A stretch of 64,000 bases of DNA from Arthrobacter pityocampae (GCF_002927275.1 NZ_PRKW01000002.1:434001-498000), one strand, 5' to 3'. Positions 9,001 through 16,937 are shown, counted from the stretch's first letter. Numbers and translations are program-made. Notes: generated by a model from the sequence alone, not told the origin.

Positions 9001-9852
9001 GGTGCTGATGAGCTCGAGGGCGAGGGAGGACAGGAAGACGGTGCGGAGCGTGGTCATGGTGCGCGAGGTGTAGGTGCCCGCGATGTCCCGGAGGGCGCGG
9101 GTCTGTTCGGCGGCGCGTCCGAGGCCGACGAGGACGGGGAGTCCGCGCGCGAGTTCGAGCAGGTGATCGGACAGGCGGCCCAGCGCGGTGGTGGCCTGCC
9201 GGGTGTGCTCCTGCGTGTGGAGGCCGATCAGCACCATGAACACGGGGACGAGTGGCACGGTGAGGACGATGATGAGCGCGCTGACCCAGTCCGCGGCGAG
9301 GATCCGCGCGCCGATGAGCAGCGGGACCACGGCGCACGTGATCAGCGCGGGAAGGTACTGCGTGTAGTACCTGTCGAGGCCGTCGAGGCCGCGGGTGAGC
9401 AGCACCGCGAGGGAGCCCGTCCCGCCGCCGACTGCGCGCGTGGTGCCGCCGTCGTCGAGCAGGCGCAGGAGCGCGGCCTCGCGCAGCCGCTCCCGGGTCC
9501 CGAGTGCCAGGCGCGCGGCGGTGGCGTCCTGTCCCCAGGCCGCCACGGTGCGCAGCCCGGCGCCGAGGACGCCCTGCAGCAGCACGCCGCGGACGTCGAG
9601 CGCACCGGCGGCGAGGGAACCGATCCCGAGGGCGAGCGCCTGTGCCAGGAGCACCAGCCCGGCGGCGCGGACGGCTGCGAGGACGCCGAGCAGGTACAGC
9701 GCCGTCGTCGACCCTGCGGCGCCCGCCGGCCCGCCGGCCTTCAGCGTCGCCATCGGGGACACGCGCCGTCCTCCCGGGGCAGCATCGGCCGGCCGGGTCG
9801 TGGCACCCACGCTGCGCTGCCGGGGCGCGGCGGTTCCGACGGCGCCGCTCAC
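6085..9852 (-). CDS. cydDC: Fused CydD-CydC ABC transporter (cytochrome bd assembly)
   Basis: A single 1255-residue protein containing both halves of the heterodimeric CydDC exporter, which moves glutathione/cysteine or haem-linked reductant across the membrane and is needed to assemble cytochrome bd. The CydD half has a six-helix region (about 35-310) and an ATPase with Walker A GPSGSGKST, signature LSPGE and Walker B LLLLDEPTAH. A low-complexity linker follows, then the CydC membrane region (TALSGWLIVRAAEQPP, then RYEERL) and a second ATPase (GPSGSGKST, LSGGQRQR, VVLLDEPTAHLD). The first signature is LSPGE rather than LSGGQ. The start is the GTG at 9852, overlapping the cydB stop as GTGA; the frame stays open farther upstream inside cydB, but that part is shadow. 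Confidence 0.93.
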   Translation of the reverse strand: MSGAVGTAAPRQRSVGATTRPADAAPGGRRVSPMATLKAGGPAGAAGSTTALYLLGVLAAVRAAGLVLLAQALALGIGSLAAGALDVRGVLLQGVLGAGLRTVAAWGQDATAARLALGTRERLREAALLRLLDDGGTTRAVGGGTGSLAVLLTRGLDGLDRYYTQYLPALITCAVVPLLIGARILAADWVSALIIVLTVPLVPVFMVLIGLHTQEHTRQATTALGRLSDHLLELARGLPVLVGLGRAAEQTRALRDIAGTYTSRTMTTLRTVFLSSLALELISTISVAVVAVFAGVRLIHGDLGLETALIALILAPECYGPLRDVGAAHHASEDGEESGARVRAIIDAPAAPPEHLPERVPQAEPGGRGGVRVEHLTARYDGALAPVFAGVRLVLEPGSITALRGPSGSGKSTLMRALAGGAAVPPGLRLEGRVEGLGGDAVAWVPQHPELLLDTVRAELALYAGLPADSPALTGQLAAVGAAGLADRRGAELSPGELRRVAVARALLRAQDPSVTLLLLDEPTAHVDDDVSRAIRAAVRARRPGLTVLLIAHDDETARLATAEVHLDGQSPGEDATASADAVRPISLPAGRPPATVGSAAAVRPISLPAGRPPATVGSALADRDAAARRSTPVSTVPGTPDAARTPNPPAPSGTSSAPGTSSTPEGFNGPGGSTASGTPAEATGSRHRGPEASWLRSARDVLALVRPWDRRFLAAAALGLGASSFAVALTALSGWLIVRAAEQPPILYLLTAIVGVRFFGIGRSVLRYEERLWLHRAVFHRADDTRLRLWTGLLGTGRSWRTIARGSGGIERLVGDIDELRDLSSRALLPVVTSVLTGVAALVTTAVLHPASLGWQALAVVAALVIAPAVAVLREQAVGAAAVRLRAQGLERVTGLLRAAPDLRVNGVHRSALAGTRELGEAVAAAARRSASAAGASTAVIVVACCTASLGILVGAEGLPADLTAVLVLMQLALIEPFVAGTSAVQHWGPLAAVTRRIVPHLSPAGWEADLQHTDSGTTTQSATQSAARSVSLRGASIGYELGRPVVDGLTLDLVPGRWTGLTGPSGSGKSTVIGALLGFLPLERGTLLVDGQTRDDGGTPRLAWCPQESHLFNSSLRSNLQLARPPADQATDAELEAVLDAVGLTGLVEGLDGGLDAPAGAGGSRLSGGQRQRLAVARALLTRSGVVLLDEPTAHLDADGARSLLADLRRGLPNTAVLLVTHDPAEAALCDDVVALAPPGDHERTPVESVVSS
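7993..8112. repeat. Two 60-bp tandem copies inside the cydDC linker
   Basis: Two head-to-tail copies of a 60-bp unit (7993-8052 and 8053-8112) differ at only a few positions. Each encodes 20 residues of the interdomain linker with the core AVRPISLPAGRPPATVGSA. The repeat keeps the frame and lies between the CydD ATPase and the CydC membrane region, so copy-number change would lengthen or shorten the linker without breaking either half. It is a recent in-frame duplication, not a CRISPR unit. Confidence 0.9.
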
Positions 9853-10871
9853 AGCGCGGTGACGGCGTGCGCCGGCGGGATGCTGGACTCCGAGACCCGC
9901 CGCCGGAAGACCCAGTAGGTCCACGCCTGGTACGCGAGCACGAGCGGCACGCCGAAGCAGGCCACGATGCTCATCAGGCCGAGCGTGTAGGGCGAGGACG
10001 ACGCGTTCTGCACGGTCAGGTCGAAGGCGGGGTCCACGGTGGACGGCAGGACCACGGGGAAGACGGCGCCGAAGATCGACCCGACCAGCGCCAGCATCGC
10101 GAGTCCCAGCGCCGCGAAGGCGCGGCCGTCCCGGCCGACGGCCGAGAAGCGATAGGCGGCGGTCAGCCCGGCGGCAGCGGCGACGACGGCGAGCCAGGTG
10201 AGCACAGACCCGGTGTCGAGCTGGACCAGGAGCGCCCAGCCGAGGAACGGGAGCATCGCCACCGGCAGGAGCCGGCGGAACAGGCGGTCGGCCTGCCGAC
10301 GCACCCCGCCGTCGGTCTTGAGGGCGATGAACGCGGCGGCGTGGACAAGGCAGAAGAGCACGACGGCGGCCGCGCCGAGGAGCGCGGGCCAGGTGGCCCA
10401 GGCGAAGGCGCCGCCCACGCGGTCGCCGTTCTCGTTCAGGGGCAGGCCCGTGGTCGTCAGGGCGAGCGCGGCGCCGATCCCGGCTGCCGCGGCGAAGGAT
10501 CCGAGCGCGATGGCCCAGTCCCAGCCGTTGCGCCAGGCGTCGCTGTGCCGCTTGCCGCGCCACTCGAAGCCCACGGCACGGAAGATCAGGCCGAGCAGGA
10601 CGAGCAGGAACGGTAGATAGAGCGCGGACAGCAGGGACGCGTACCAGTAGGGGAAGGCGGCGAACGTGGCGCCCACCGCCGTCACGAGCCAGACCTCGTT
10701 GCCGTCCCACACCGGCCCCACGGTGTTGAGCAGGACGCGCCGCTGGGTGTCGTTGCGGGCCATGAGCTTCATCAGCATCCCGACCCCGAGGTCGAAGCCC
10801 TCGAGGAAGAGGTAGCCGCACCACAGCACGGCGATCAGGACGAACCAGAGGGTGGGCAGGGCCTCGGTCAT
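9849..10871 (-). CDS. cydB: Cytochrome bd oxidase subunit II
   Basis: A 340-residue membrane protein with about eight hydrophobic helices. It opens with the family signature LWFVLIAVLWCGYLFLEGFD followed by LGVGML, and includes NTVGPVWDGNEVWLV and a C-terminal YQAWTYWVFRRRV. CydB is the structural partner of CydA in the menaquinol:O2 oxidoreductase that supports respiration at low oxygen without pumping protons. It starts at ATG 10871 behind GGAAGGTG, 81 bp after cydA, and its stop overlaps the start of the fused cydDC gene by 4 bp, so the three genes form one translationally linked operon. Confidence 0.95.
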   Translation of the reverse strand: MTEALPTLWFVLIAVLWCGYLFLEGFDLGVGMLMKLMARNDTQRRVLLNTVGPVWDGNEVWLVTAVGATFAAFPYWYASLLSALYLPFLLVLLGLIFRAVGFEWRGKRHSDAWRNGWDWAIALGSFAAAAGIGAALALTTTGLPLNENGDRVGGAFAWATWPALLGAAAVVLFCLVHAAAFIALKTDGGVRRQADRLFRRLLPVAMLPFLGWALLVQLDTGSVLTWLAVVAAAAGLTAAYRFSAVGRDGRAFAALGLAMLALVGSIFGAVFPVVLPSTVDPAFDLTVQNASSSPYTLGLMSIVACFGVPLVLAYQAWTYWVFRRRVSESSIPPAHAVTAL

Positions 10872-10952
10872 CGGGTCACCTTCCGAGTGGTTGCGGGGTA
10901 TCGGGAGTCGGGGCGCGCATCGGCGGGGTGCGCGGCACCGCCGGCGGGGCGG

Positions 10953-12536
10953 TCAGTACGCGAACGCGAGGACATCGCCGTCGTCCTTCCTGCCGTCGTG
11001 GGACCCGCCGGTGCCGTCCGGGTCGTCGGAGTGGGCCAGTTCGGGCATCGCGGACGCCGTGCCGCCCCGGACGTAGGTGAACAGCAGCTTCACCTCGACC
11101 ACGAGGAGCGCGGCGTACACCAGGGTCAGCAGGACGAGCGAGGTGACCAGCTCCGGGACGGACACGCCGGGCGAGACCGCCGCGGCCGTGAACATGAAGA
11201 CGCCATCGATGCCGGTGGGGTCCGGGTTGGGCGCGACGACGAACGGCTGCCGGCCCATCTCGGTGAAGACCCAGCCTGCGATGTTCGCCCCGAACGGCGC
11301 CAGGATCCCGAAGACTGCCAGCCGCATGAGCCAGCGTGACTCCGGCACCGTGCCCCTGCGCAGGACCCACAGGGCCGCCGCGGACGCCGCGGCGGCGATC
11401 GCCCCGAACCCGATCATGATGCGGAAGCCCCAGTAGGTGACCTCCATGACCGGCAGGTAGTCGATTTCCGAGCCGGCGAGTTCCCCGTACATGGGGTCGT
11501 CCGGCAGGTGCGTGCCGTACTTCTCCTGGTACTCGGGCAGGAGGGTGTTGACGCCCTTGACCTCGGTGGTGAAGTCGCCGTTGGCGAGGAAGGACAGCAC
11601 CCCGGGTACCTCGATGACCGCGGTGATGTCGTCGCAGCTCTGCGCGCCGAGATTGCCGACCGAGAGGATGGAGAAGCCCGTGCCGTCGTGGCAGGCCGCC
11701 TCGGCGGCGGCCATCTTCATGGGCTGCTGGTCGAACATGAGCTTGCCCTGCAGGTCGCCGGTGATGCCGGTGCCGGCGAACGCGATCATGGCGACGAGGG
11801 CGCCCGCGCGCGCCGAGCGGAGCCACACGGTGTGGTCCGCCGCGTCCCGGGCGCCGCTGCCCGCGCCGACGACGACCTTCCCATCGGGGCCGAGGGTGTC
11901 CAGTCCGTCGTGGCGCCTCTTCCACAGGTGGTACCAGCTGATGCCGAGGAGGAACGCGCCGGCGACGGCGAGGCAGCCGAAGAGGGTGTGGGGGAAGGCG
12001 ACCAGGGCCGTGTTGTTGGTGAAGACCGCCCAGGCGTCGACCATGACGGGCCGGCCGTCGACCATCTCCACGCCGACGGGATGCTGCATCCAGGAGTTCG
12101 CGACGAGGATGAAGTAGGCCGAGAAGACGGACGCGAGCACGGCGGTCCAGAGCGAGAGCAGGTGGACCAGGCGCGGGAGCCGCCCCCAGCCGAAGATCCA
12201 GAGGCCGAGGAAGGTGGATTCGACGAAGAAGGCCAGAAGCGCCTCCATCGCGAGCGGCGCGCCGAACACGTCGCCGACGAAGCGGCTGTACTCGCTCCAC
12301 GCCATCCCGAACTGGAACTCCTGCACCAAGCCGGTGGCGACGCCCACGATGAAGTTGATGAGGAAGAGCTTGCCCCAGAACTTGGTCATCCGGAGGTAGT
12401 GGTCCTGGCCGGTGCGGTACCAGAGGGTCTGCATGACGGCCACGAGCAGGCCGAGCCCGATGGTCAGGGGGACCATGATGAAGTGGTAGACGGTCGTGAT
12501 CCCGAATTGCCACCGGGCAATCTCCAAGGCTTCCAT
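10953..12536 (-). CDS. cydA: Cytochrome bd oxidase subunit I
   Basis: A 527-residue catalytic subunit carrying haems b558, b595 and d. The N-terminus has RWQFGITTVYHFIMVPLTIG with the haem-ligand His near residue 18; GLVQEFQFGMAWSEYSRFVG and PHTLFGCLAVAG (second haem His) follow. The quinol-side motif reads GWVFTEMGRQPFVV, with Phe where most family members have Trp after GRQP. The short loop is that of the actinobacterial type rather than the long E. coli Q-loop. The ATG at 12536 follows AAAGGG. It is the first gene of cydA-cydB-cydDC and is transcribed away from blaI across a region holding three BlaI-like dyads, so de-repression through BlaI is likely. Confidence 0.95.
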   Translation of the reverse strand: MEALEIARWQFGITTVYHFIMVPLTIGLGLLVAVMQTLWYRTGQDHYLRMTKFWGKLFLINFIVGVATGLVQEFQFGMAWSEYSRFVGDVFGAPLAMEALLAFFVESTFLGLWIFGWGRLPRLVHLLSLWTAVLASVFSAYFILVANSWMQHPVGVEMVDGRPVMVDAWAVFTNNTALVAFPHTLFGCLAVAGAFLLGISWYHLWKRRHDGLDTLGPDGKVVVGAGSGARDAADHTVWLRSARAGALVAMIAFAGTGITGDLQGKLMFDQQPMKMAAAEAACHDGTGFSILSVGNLGAQSCDDITAVIEVPGVLSFLANGDFTTEVKGVNTLLPEYQEKYGTHLPDDPMYGELAGSEIDYLPVMEVTYWGFRIMIGFGAIAAAASAAALWVLRRGTVPESRWLMRLAVFGILAPFGANIAGWVFTEMGRQPFVVAPNPDPTGIDGVFMFTAAAVSPGVSVPELVTSLVLLTLVYAALLVVEVKLLFTYVRGGTASAMPELAHSDDPDGTGGSHDGRKDDGDVLAFAY

Positions 12537-12577
12537 GGGGCCCTTTCAGCAGTTCGGCGCGTCGCTGGCGACGGAAC

Positions 12578-12649
12578 TTCTACGGGTCGTAGAAATGTTC
12601 TTCTACACATCGTAGAACATGTGGAAAGAGTCTTCTACGCAGAGTAGAA
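12578..12649. promoter_or_regulatory. Three BlaI-type operator dyads between cydA and blaI
   Basis: Three copies of TTCTAC-N5-GTAGAA lie in the 223-bp divergent gap: 12578-12594 (spacer GGGTC), 12601-12617 (ACATC) and 12633-12649 (GCAGA). All six-base arms are perfect. Centres are 23 and 32 bp apart. The CTAC...GTAG core resembles the dyads recognised by BlaI/MecI-family winged-helix repressors, and the adjacent plus-strand gene encodes such a repressor. The natural reading is autoregulation plus control of cydABDC. No clean -35/-10 pair could be assigned for either direction. Confidence 0.85.
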
Positions 12650-12759
12650 TTGTTCACCGGGAGGTTGTACGTTAGACGTATCACACCCTGGCATTCCCTC
12701 CCGGGAGTGCGTCTCCGTCGGCCGATGGGGACGGATCGCGGTTGATCGAAGGAAAGCAC

Positions 12760-13128
12760 ATGGCAACGCTCGGAGACCTGGAACGCACAGTGATGGACCT
12801 GCTGTGGACGACCCCGGAGGCGATGACCGCCAACGAGCTGCGGGACGCCATCGCCGAGGCGCCGTCCGGGGAGGTGGGGCGCGAGCTGGCGGTGACGACC
12901 GTGCTCACGGTTCTGTCACGCCTGGAGAAGAAGGGCCTCGTCACCCGGGAGCGCGACAGCCGGCCGCACCGGTACATGTCCGTCACCAGCCGCGAGGACC
13001 ACACGGCGGAACTCATGCACGAGGTGCTCGTGACCGCGCCGGACCGCGAGGCCGTGCTCGCCCGGTTCATCGGCAGTGTGTCGGACGCCGAGGCCCAGAC
13101 CCTGCGCAAGCTGCTCGGCGGCAGCTGA
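12760..13128 (+). CDS. BlaI/MecI/CopY-family transcriptional repressor
   Basis: A 122-residue winged-helix repressor. MATLGDLERTVMDLLWTTPE and TVLTVLSRLEKKGLVTRERD are the hallmark recognition helix and wing of the Penicillinase_R/BlaI family; the C-terminal third is the dimerisation helix pair (VLARFIGSVSDAEAQTLRKLL). In the classic system the repressor is cleaved when a BlaR-type M56 peptidase senses beta-lactam; in mycobacteria a homologous pair also controls respiration genes. I chose the ATG at 12760 with GAAGGAAA just upstream over a TTG at 12742 that falls before that ribosome site. It is followed after 9 bp by an M56 peptidase gene and preceded by three matching dyads. Confidence 0.93.
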   Translation: MATLGDLERTVMDLLWTTPEAMTANELRDAIAEAPSGEVGRELAVTTVLTVLSRLEKKGLVTRERDSRPHRYMSVTSREDHTAELMHEVLVTAPDREAVLARFIGSVSDAEAQTLRKLLGGS

Positions 13129-13137
13129 CCCCGCCCC

Positions 13138-14124
13138 GTGTTCTGGGCCTCCTACCTGCTCGCGGCACTCGCGATCATCCTCGCGTGGCCCGCGCCCATC
13201 GCCCTCTCGCGTGCTGAATGGCCCGCGCGGGCACCGTTCACGGCCATGGTGCTGTGGCAGTCGATAGCCCTGGCGGGCGGACTGTCCATGATCGGCGCCA
13301 TGCTGGTCTGGGGCCTCGAACCCCTGGGCGACAACCTCGTCGAGGCCTCCGCGGCGTTCCTGGGCATCCTGCTCGATGACGGGTCGGCCGAGTCCCTCGG
13401 CGTCATCCACGTCTTCGCGATCAGTGCCGCGATCCTCCTCTTCGGGCACCTCGTCTTCACCCTGGCCCTGACCTTCGTGCGCATCCACCGGCAGCGGCGG
13501 CGGCACCGCGACATGCTCACCCTCCTCAGCTCCCCCGCGGCCGGCCAGCCCGCGACGCTCGTCATCAAACACCCCGCGCCGGTCGCCTACTGCCTGCCCG
13601 GCGGCGCCCGCTCCGTCACCGTGATGTCGGACGGGCTGATGGATCTGCTCAGCCAGGCGGAACTCGACGCCGTCCTCACGCACGAGAGCGCGCACCTGCA
13701 CCAGCGGCACCACCTGCTGCTCTGGGCCTTCGCCGCCTGGCGGTCGGCACTGCCGTGGCTGCCCACCTCCCGGCTCGCCCAGCAGGCCGTGAGCGAACTG
13801 ATCGAGATGCTCGCCGATGACGAGGCCCTGCGCCACGTGGACGAGCCGACGCTCGTCCGCGCCATCGCCATCGTGGGTGCGGGCGCCCCGCCGTCGACGT
13901 CGGACGCCCTCGACGACGCCCTGGCCGGCGAGAGCGGGATCCCCCTCACGGCGGCGGTGACCGGCGGGACCGCCGACGTCGTGTCCACCGTCCCGCGCCT
14001 GCGCCGCCTGCTCACTCCCCTGCCGCCGCTCAGTCGCCTGCAGCAGGGGCTGGCGTTGTCCTCCGCCGGGCTGCTGCTGGTGGTCCCCCCGCTGCTCCTG
14101 GTGGCCCCCGAACTGCTCGGCTGA
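13138..14124 (+). CDS. M56-family membrane metallopeptidase (BlaR-like, no sensor domain)
   Basis: A 328-residue integral membrane peptidase. Hydrophobic segments lie at about 3-20, 36-60, 92-115 and near the C-terminus (305-327). The zinc motif is HESAH at 182-186 (HExxH), followed by QRHH, and ELIEMLADDEALR near 219-231 supplies the probable third ligand. This matches the M56 (BlaR1/MecR1) family. The penicillin-binding sensor domain of BlaR1 is absent, as in the mycobacterial homologue, so what triggers it is unknown. It starts at GTG 13138, 9 bp after blaI, and probably inactivates BlaI by cleavage. Confidence 0.88.
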   Translation: MFWASYLLAALAIILAWPAPIALSRAEWPARAPFTAMVLWQSIALAGGLSMIGAMLVWGLEPLGDNLVEASAAFLGILLDDGSAESLGVIHVFAISAAILLFGHLVFTLALTFVRIHRQRRRHRDMLTLLSSPAAGQPATLVIKHPAPVAYCLPGGARSVTVMSDGLMDLLSQAELDAVLTHESAHLHQRHHLLLWAFAAWRSALPWLPTSRLAQQAVSELIEMLADDEALRHVDEPTLVRAIAIVGAGAPPSTSDALDDALAGESGIPLTAAVTGGTADVVSTVPRLRRLLTPLPPLSRLQQGLALSSAGLLLVVPPLLLVAPELLG

Positions 14125-14131
14125 GCGCCCG

Positions 14132-16237
14132 TCAGGCGTCGATGCGGTCCCGGTCCAGGGAGGCCGCGCCCGCGACGATGAAGTCCTTGCGGGGCGCGAC
14201 GTCGCTGCCCATCAGCAGGTTGAAGACGCGCTCGGCGGATTCGGCCTCCTGGATGCGCACGCGCCGCAGCGTCCGGTGGCGCGGATCCATGGTGGTCTCG
14301 GCGAGCTGGTCCGCGTCCATCTCCCCGAGACCCTTGTAGCGCTGGATCGGTGACTTGTACCGCTTCCCCTGTTTCTCCATGGCGGCGAGGAGGCGCGTCA
14401 GCTCGGCCTCGGAGTAGGTGTAGATCATCTCGTTGGCCTTCGAGCCGTTGTTGATCACCTCCACCCGGTGCAGCGGCGGGACGGCGGCGTACACCCGGCC
14501 GGCCTCGACCAGCGGGCGCATGTACCGGAAGAAGAGGGTGAGGAGCAGCGTCCGGATGTGGGCGCCGTCCACGTCGGCGTCGGTCATGAGGATGACCTTG
14601 CCGTAGCGTCGTGCGTCCAGCTGGAAGCTCCGCCCGGAGCCCGCCCCGATGACTTGGATGAGGGCGGCACACTCGGCGTTGGAGAGCATGTCCCCCACCG
14701 AGGCCTTCTGCACGTTGAGGATCTTGCCGCGGATCGGCAGCAGCGCCTGGTAGTCGGAGGATCGCGCGTTCTTCGCGGTACCGAGCGCGCTGTCGCCCTC
14801 GACGATGAAGAGTTCCGACCGCTCGGCGTCGTCGATGCGGCAGTCCGCGAGCTTCGCCGGCATGGAGGAGGTCTCCAGGGCGTTCTTGCGCCGCTGCGTC
14901 TCCTTGTGGACCCGCGCCGAGATGCGGGACTTCATCTCGGCGACGACCTTCTCCAGCAGCAGCGCCGACTGCGCCTTGTCGTTGCGCGTCGGGGAGGACA
15001 GCCGTGCCTGCAGTTCCTTCTCGACCACCTTCGCGACGATCGCCCGCACGGCGGAGGTCCCGAGGATCTCCTTGGTCTGGCCCTCGAACTGGGGTTCCGC
15101 GAGCCGGACGGTGAGGACGGCCGTCAGTCCGGCGAAGACGTCGTCCTTCTCGATCTTGTCGCTGCCGGCCTTGAGCTTGCGCGCGTTGGCCTCGATGACC
15201 TTGCGGAAGGTCTTCAGGAGCGCCTGCTCGAAGCCGCTCTGGTGGGTGCCGCCCTTGGGGGTCGCGATGATGTTGACGTAGCTGCGGACCGTCGTCTCGT
15301 AGCCGATGCCCCAGCGCAGGGCGATGTCCACCTCGCAGTCCCGCTCGACCTCCGCCATCTGGCTGTGTCCGCGCTCGTCGAGGACGGGCACGGATTCCTT
15401 GAACCGGCCCGACCCGTGGAACCGCCACACATCCGTGACCGCGGCGTCGAGGGCGAGGAACTCGGCGTACTCGGAGATGCCGCCGTCGTGCTGGAAGACC
15501 TCCTCCACGGGACCTGCCTCCGCCGGCGTGCCCGGGAGCCTCCGCTCGTCGCGGAGCGTGATGCGCAGGCCCGGCACGAGGAACGACGTCTGCCGGGCGC
15601 GGGTCTGCAGTTCCTCGTAGGAGAACGTGGCGTCCGGGGTGAAGATCTGGCGGTCCGCCCAGTACCTGATGCGGGTGCCCGTCACCCCGCGCTTGGCCGT
15701 CCCGACGACCTCGAGTCGCGACCCGTCGAGGAAGGGCTCGAACGGCGCGGTGGGCGACGGCGTCCTGCCGTCCTTGAAGATCCCGGGCTCACCGCGGCGG
15801 AAGGACATGGCGTAGGTCTTGCTGCCGCGGTCGACGAAGACGTCCAGGCGGGAGGACAGCGCGTTGACGACGCTGGCACCGACGCCGTGCAGGCCACCGG
15901 ATGCCGTGTAGGAGCCGCCGCCGAACTTCCCGCCGGCGTGGAGCTTGGTGAAGACCACCTCGACGCCGGTCAGCCCGGTCTTGGGTTCGATGTCCACGGG
16001 GATGCCGCGCCCGTCGTCGTGGATCTCCACCGAACCGTCGGCGTGCAGGATGACCGTGATGCTCTGGCCGTGGCCGGCCAGCGCCTCGTCCACCGAGTTG
16101 TCGATGATCTCCCACAGGCAGTGCATGATGCCGCGGGAGTCCGTGGAGCCGATGTACATCCCGGGACGCTTGCGCACCGCCTCGAGGCCCTCGAGGACCG
16201 AGAGGTGCCGGGCGGTGTAGTTCGAGGTGGGGGTCAC
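14132..16237 (-). CDS. parE: Type IIA DNA topoisomerase B subunit (topoisomerase IV / second GyrB)
   Basis: A 701-residue ATPase subunit. The GHKL ATP site has EIIDNSVDEALAGHG, DDGRGIPVDI and GLHGVGASVVNALS; a transducer domain follows, and the TOPRIM domain carries EGDSALGTAKNARSSDYQAL and DADVDGAHIRTLLLT. The C-terminus has the conserved YKGLGEMDADQL. Length is like GyrB without the extra E. coli insertion. Because the chromosomal gyrB is normally next to dnaA and recF, this copy near rpoD is best read as the topoisomerase IV-type B subunit used for chromosome decatenation; GyrB identity cannot be formally excluded. The A-subunit partner is not in the window. It starts at GTG 16237. Confidence 0.88.
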   Translation of the reverse strand: MTPTSNYTARHLSVLEGLEAVRKRPGMYIGSTDSRGIMHCLWEIIDNSVDEALAGHGQSITVILHADGSVEIHDDGRGIPVDIEPKTGLTGVEVVFTKLHAGGKFGGGSYTASGGLHGVGASVVNALSSRLDVFVDRGSKTYAMSFRRGEPGIFKDGRTPSPTAPFEPFLDGSRLEVVGTAKRGVTGTRIRYWADRQIFTPDATFSYEELQTRARQTSFLVPGLRITLRDERRLPGTPAEAGPVEEVFQHDGGISEYAEFLALDAAVTDVWRFHGSGRFKESVPVLDERGHSQMAEVERDCEVDIALRWGIGYETTVRSYVNIIATPKGGTHQSGFEQALLKTFRKVIEANARKLKAGSDKIEKDDVFAGLTAVLTVRLAEPQFEGQTKEILGTSAVRAIVAKVVEKELQARLSSPTRNDKAQSALLLEKVVAEMKSRISARVHKETQRRKNALETSSMPAKLADCRIDDAERSELFIVEGDSALGTAKNARSSDYQALLPIRGKILNVQKASVGDMLSNAECAALIQVIGAGSGRSFQLDARRYGKVILMTDADVDGAHIRTLLLTLFFRYMRPLVEAGRVYAAVPPLHRVEVINNGSKANEMIYTYSEAELTRLLAAMEKQGKRYKSPIQRYKGLGEMDADQLAETTMDPRHRTLRRVRIQEAESAERVFNLLMGSDVAPRKDFIVAGAASLDRDRIDA

Positions 16238-16508
16238 GCTGAGTCAGGCTCCTTGGCAGAACGGGCACGATCCAGGACAGGCGTCAGGAGGGTGGTCGCC
16301 GGGGTGGGTCGCTCCAGTTTATTACCTCCCACCGACAGGGACCGGCAGGGACCGGCAGGGACCGGGCCACGCCTCCGTACGGTCTTCGCGCGCCGCCGGG
16401 GGTGTGACCCATACCCTTGATACGCCGCAAGCGAAAGGGGCCCAACCTGCGGAGGTGCGGCGACGAATAGTGGTTATATGAATACACGATCCACATGAGG
16501 AGGCATTC
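16238..16508. other. Divergent intergenic region with a short 10-bp repeat
   Basis: This 271-bp gap separates parE (minus) from the DUF7455-type gene (plus) and should hold both promoters. Three direct copies of the ten-base unit ACCGGCAGGG or near variants run from about 16331 to 16367. An AT-richer patch GTGGTTATATGAATACACG (about 16472-16490) lies just before the GAGGAGG ribosome site of the small gene and is the likely -10 area. No gene is visible. Confidence 0.5.
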
Positions 16509-16730
16509 ATGACCACTGCAGTAGCCACTCGCGAGCTCACTGCCCTGGACCGCTGCGACCGCTGCGGCGCCCAGGCCTATGTTCGGGCAGTCCTTCAGTC
16601 CTCCGGTGGAGAGCTTCTGTTCTGCGGCCACCACGCGCGTGCCGTCGAAGCGAACCTCAAGCCGCTCACCTCTGAGTGGCAGGACGAGACTCAGCGGCTT
16701 CACGCGAAGCCGGCCCTCGCCGACGACTGA
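16509..16730 (+). CDS. Small zinc-ribbon protein (DUF7455-type)
   Basis: A 73-residue protein with CDRCGAQAYVRAVLQSSGGE and LLFCGHHARAVE. The spacing CxxC...CxHH suggests a single zinc site. Proteins of this form are widespread in actinobacteria, typically near the primary sigma factor gene, and carry the name DUF7455; their function is unknown. The ATG at 16509 has a strong GAGGAGG ribosome site seven bases upstream. A long inverted repeat follows at 16788, so it is probably a monocistronic transcript converging on rpoD. Confidence 0.85.
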   Translation: MTTAVATRELTALDRCDRCGAQAYVRAVLQSSGGELLFCGHHARAVEANLKPLTSEWQDETQRLHAKPALADD

Positions 16731-16787
16731 TCGATCCACAGCATCGACCCCTGACCCGAGAAGGCGCCCCGTGTACAGGCGCTGACA

Positions 16788-16830
16788 GACGAGGAAAGGC
16801 CCGCTCCGACGGAGCGGGCCTTTCCTCGTC
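16788..16830. terminator. Inverted-repeat terminator
   Basis: A perfect 20-bp stem (left arm from GACGAGGAAAGGCCCGCTCC) with loop GAC. It lies after the DUF7455-type gene and, on the other strand, after rpoD, so it can stop convergent transcription in both directions. Confidence 0.88.
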
Positions 16831-16884
16831 CAGGACACTTCCCTCCAGGACACTTCCCGGGGTTCGCACCATTCCGGGTCCCAT

Positions 16885-16920
16885 GACGAAGGGCCCCTCC
16901 CGTGGGAGGGGCCCTTCGTC
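16885..16920. terminator. Inverted-repeat terminator of rpoD
   Basis: A 17-bp stem, GACGAAGGGCCCCTCCC paired to its exact complement around a 2-base loop. It begins 18 bp after the rpoD stop on the minus strand and, with the hairpin at 16788, insulates the convergent genes. Confidence 0.88.
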
Positions 16921-16937
16921 GTGGGCATGCTCGACGG

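Noticed and set aside
6085-10824. Extension of cydDC to a 1579-codon protein through cydB
   Set aside because: The first 324 codons lie in another frame of the well-supported cydB gene and look like shadow sequence. The GTG at 9852 with a GTGA overlap is the credible start.
12742-12759. TTG start for the blaI gene giving six extra residues
   Set aside because: The only good ribosome site, GAAGGAAA, lies downstream of that TTG and is ideally placed for the ATG at 12760.
13138-14124. Calling the M56 protein a beta-lactam sensor (BlaR1)
   Set aside because: The protein ends after its membrane peptidase region; no penicillin-binding domain or SxxK motif in a sensor context is present.
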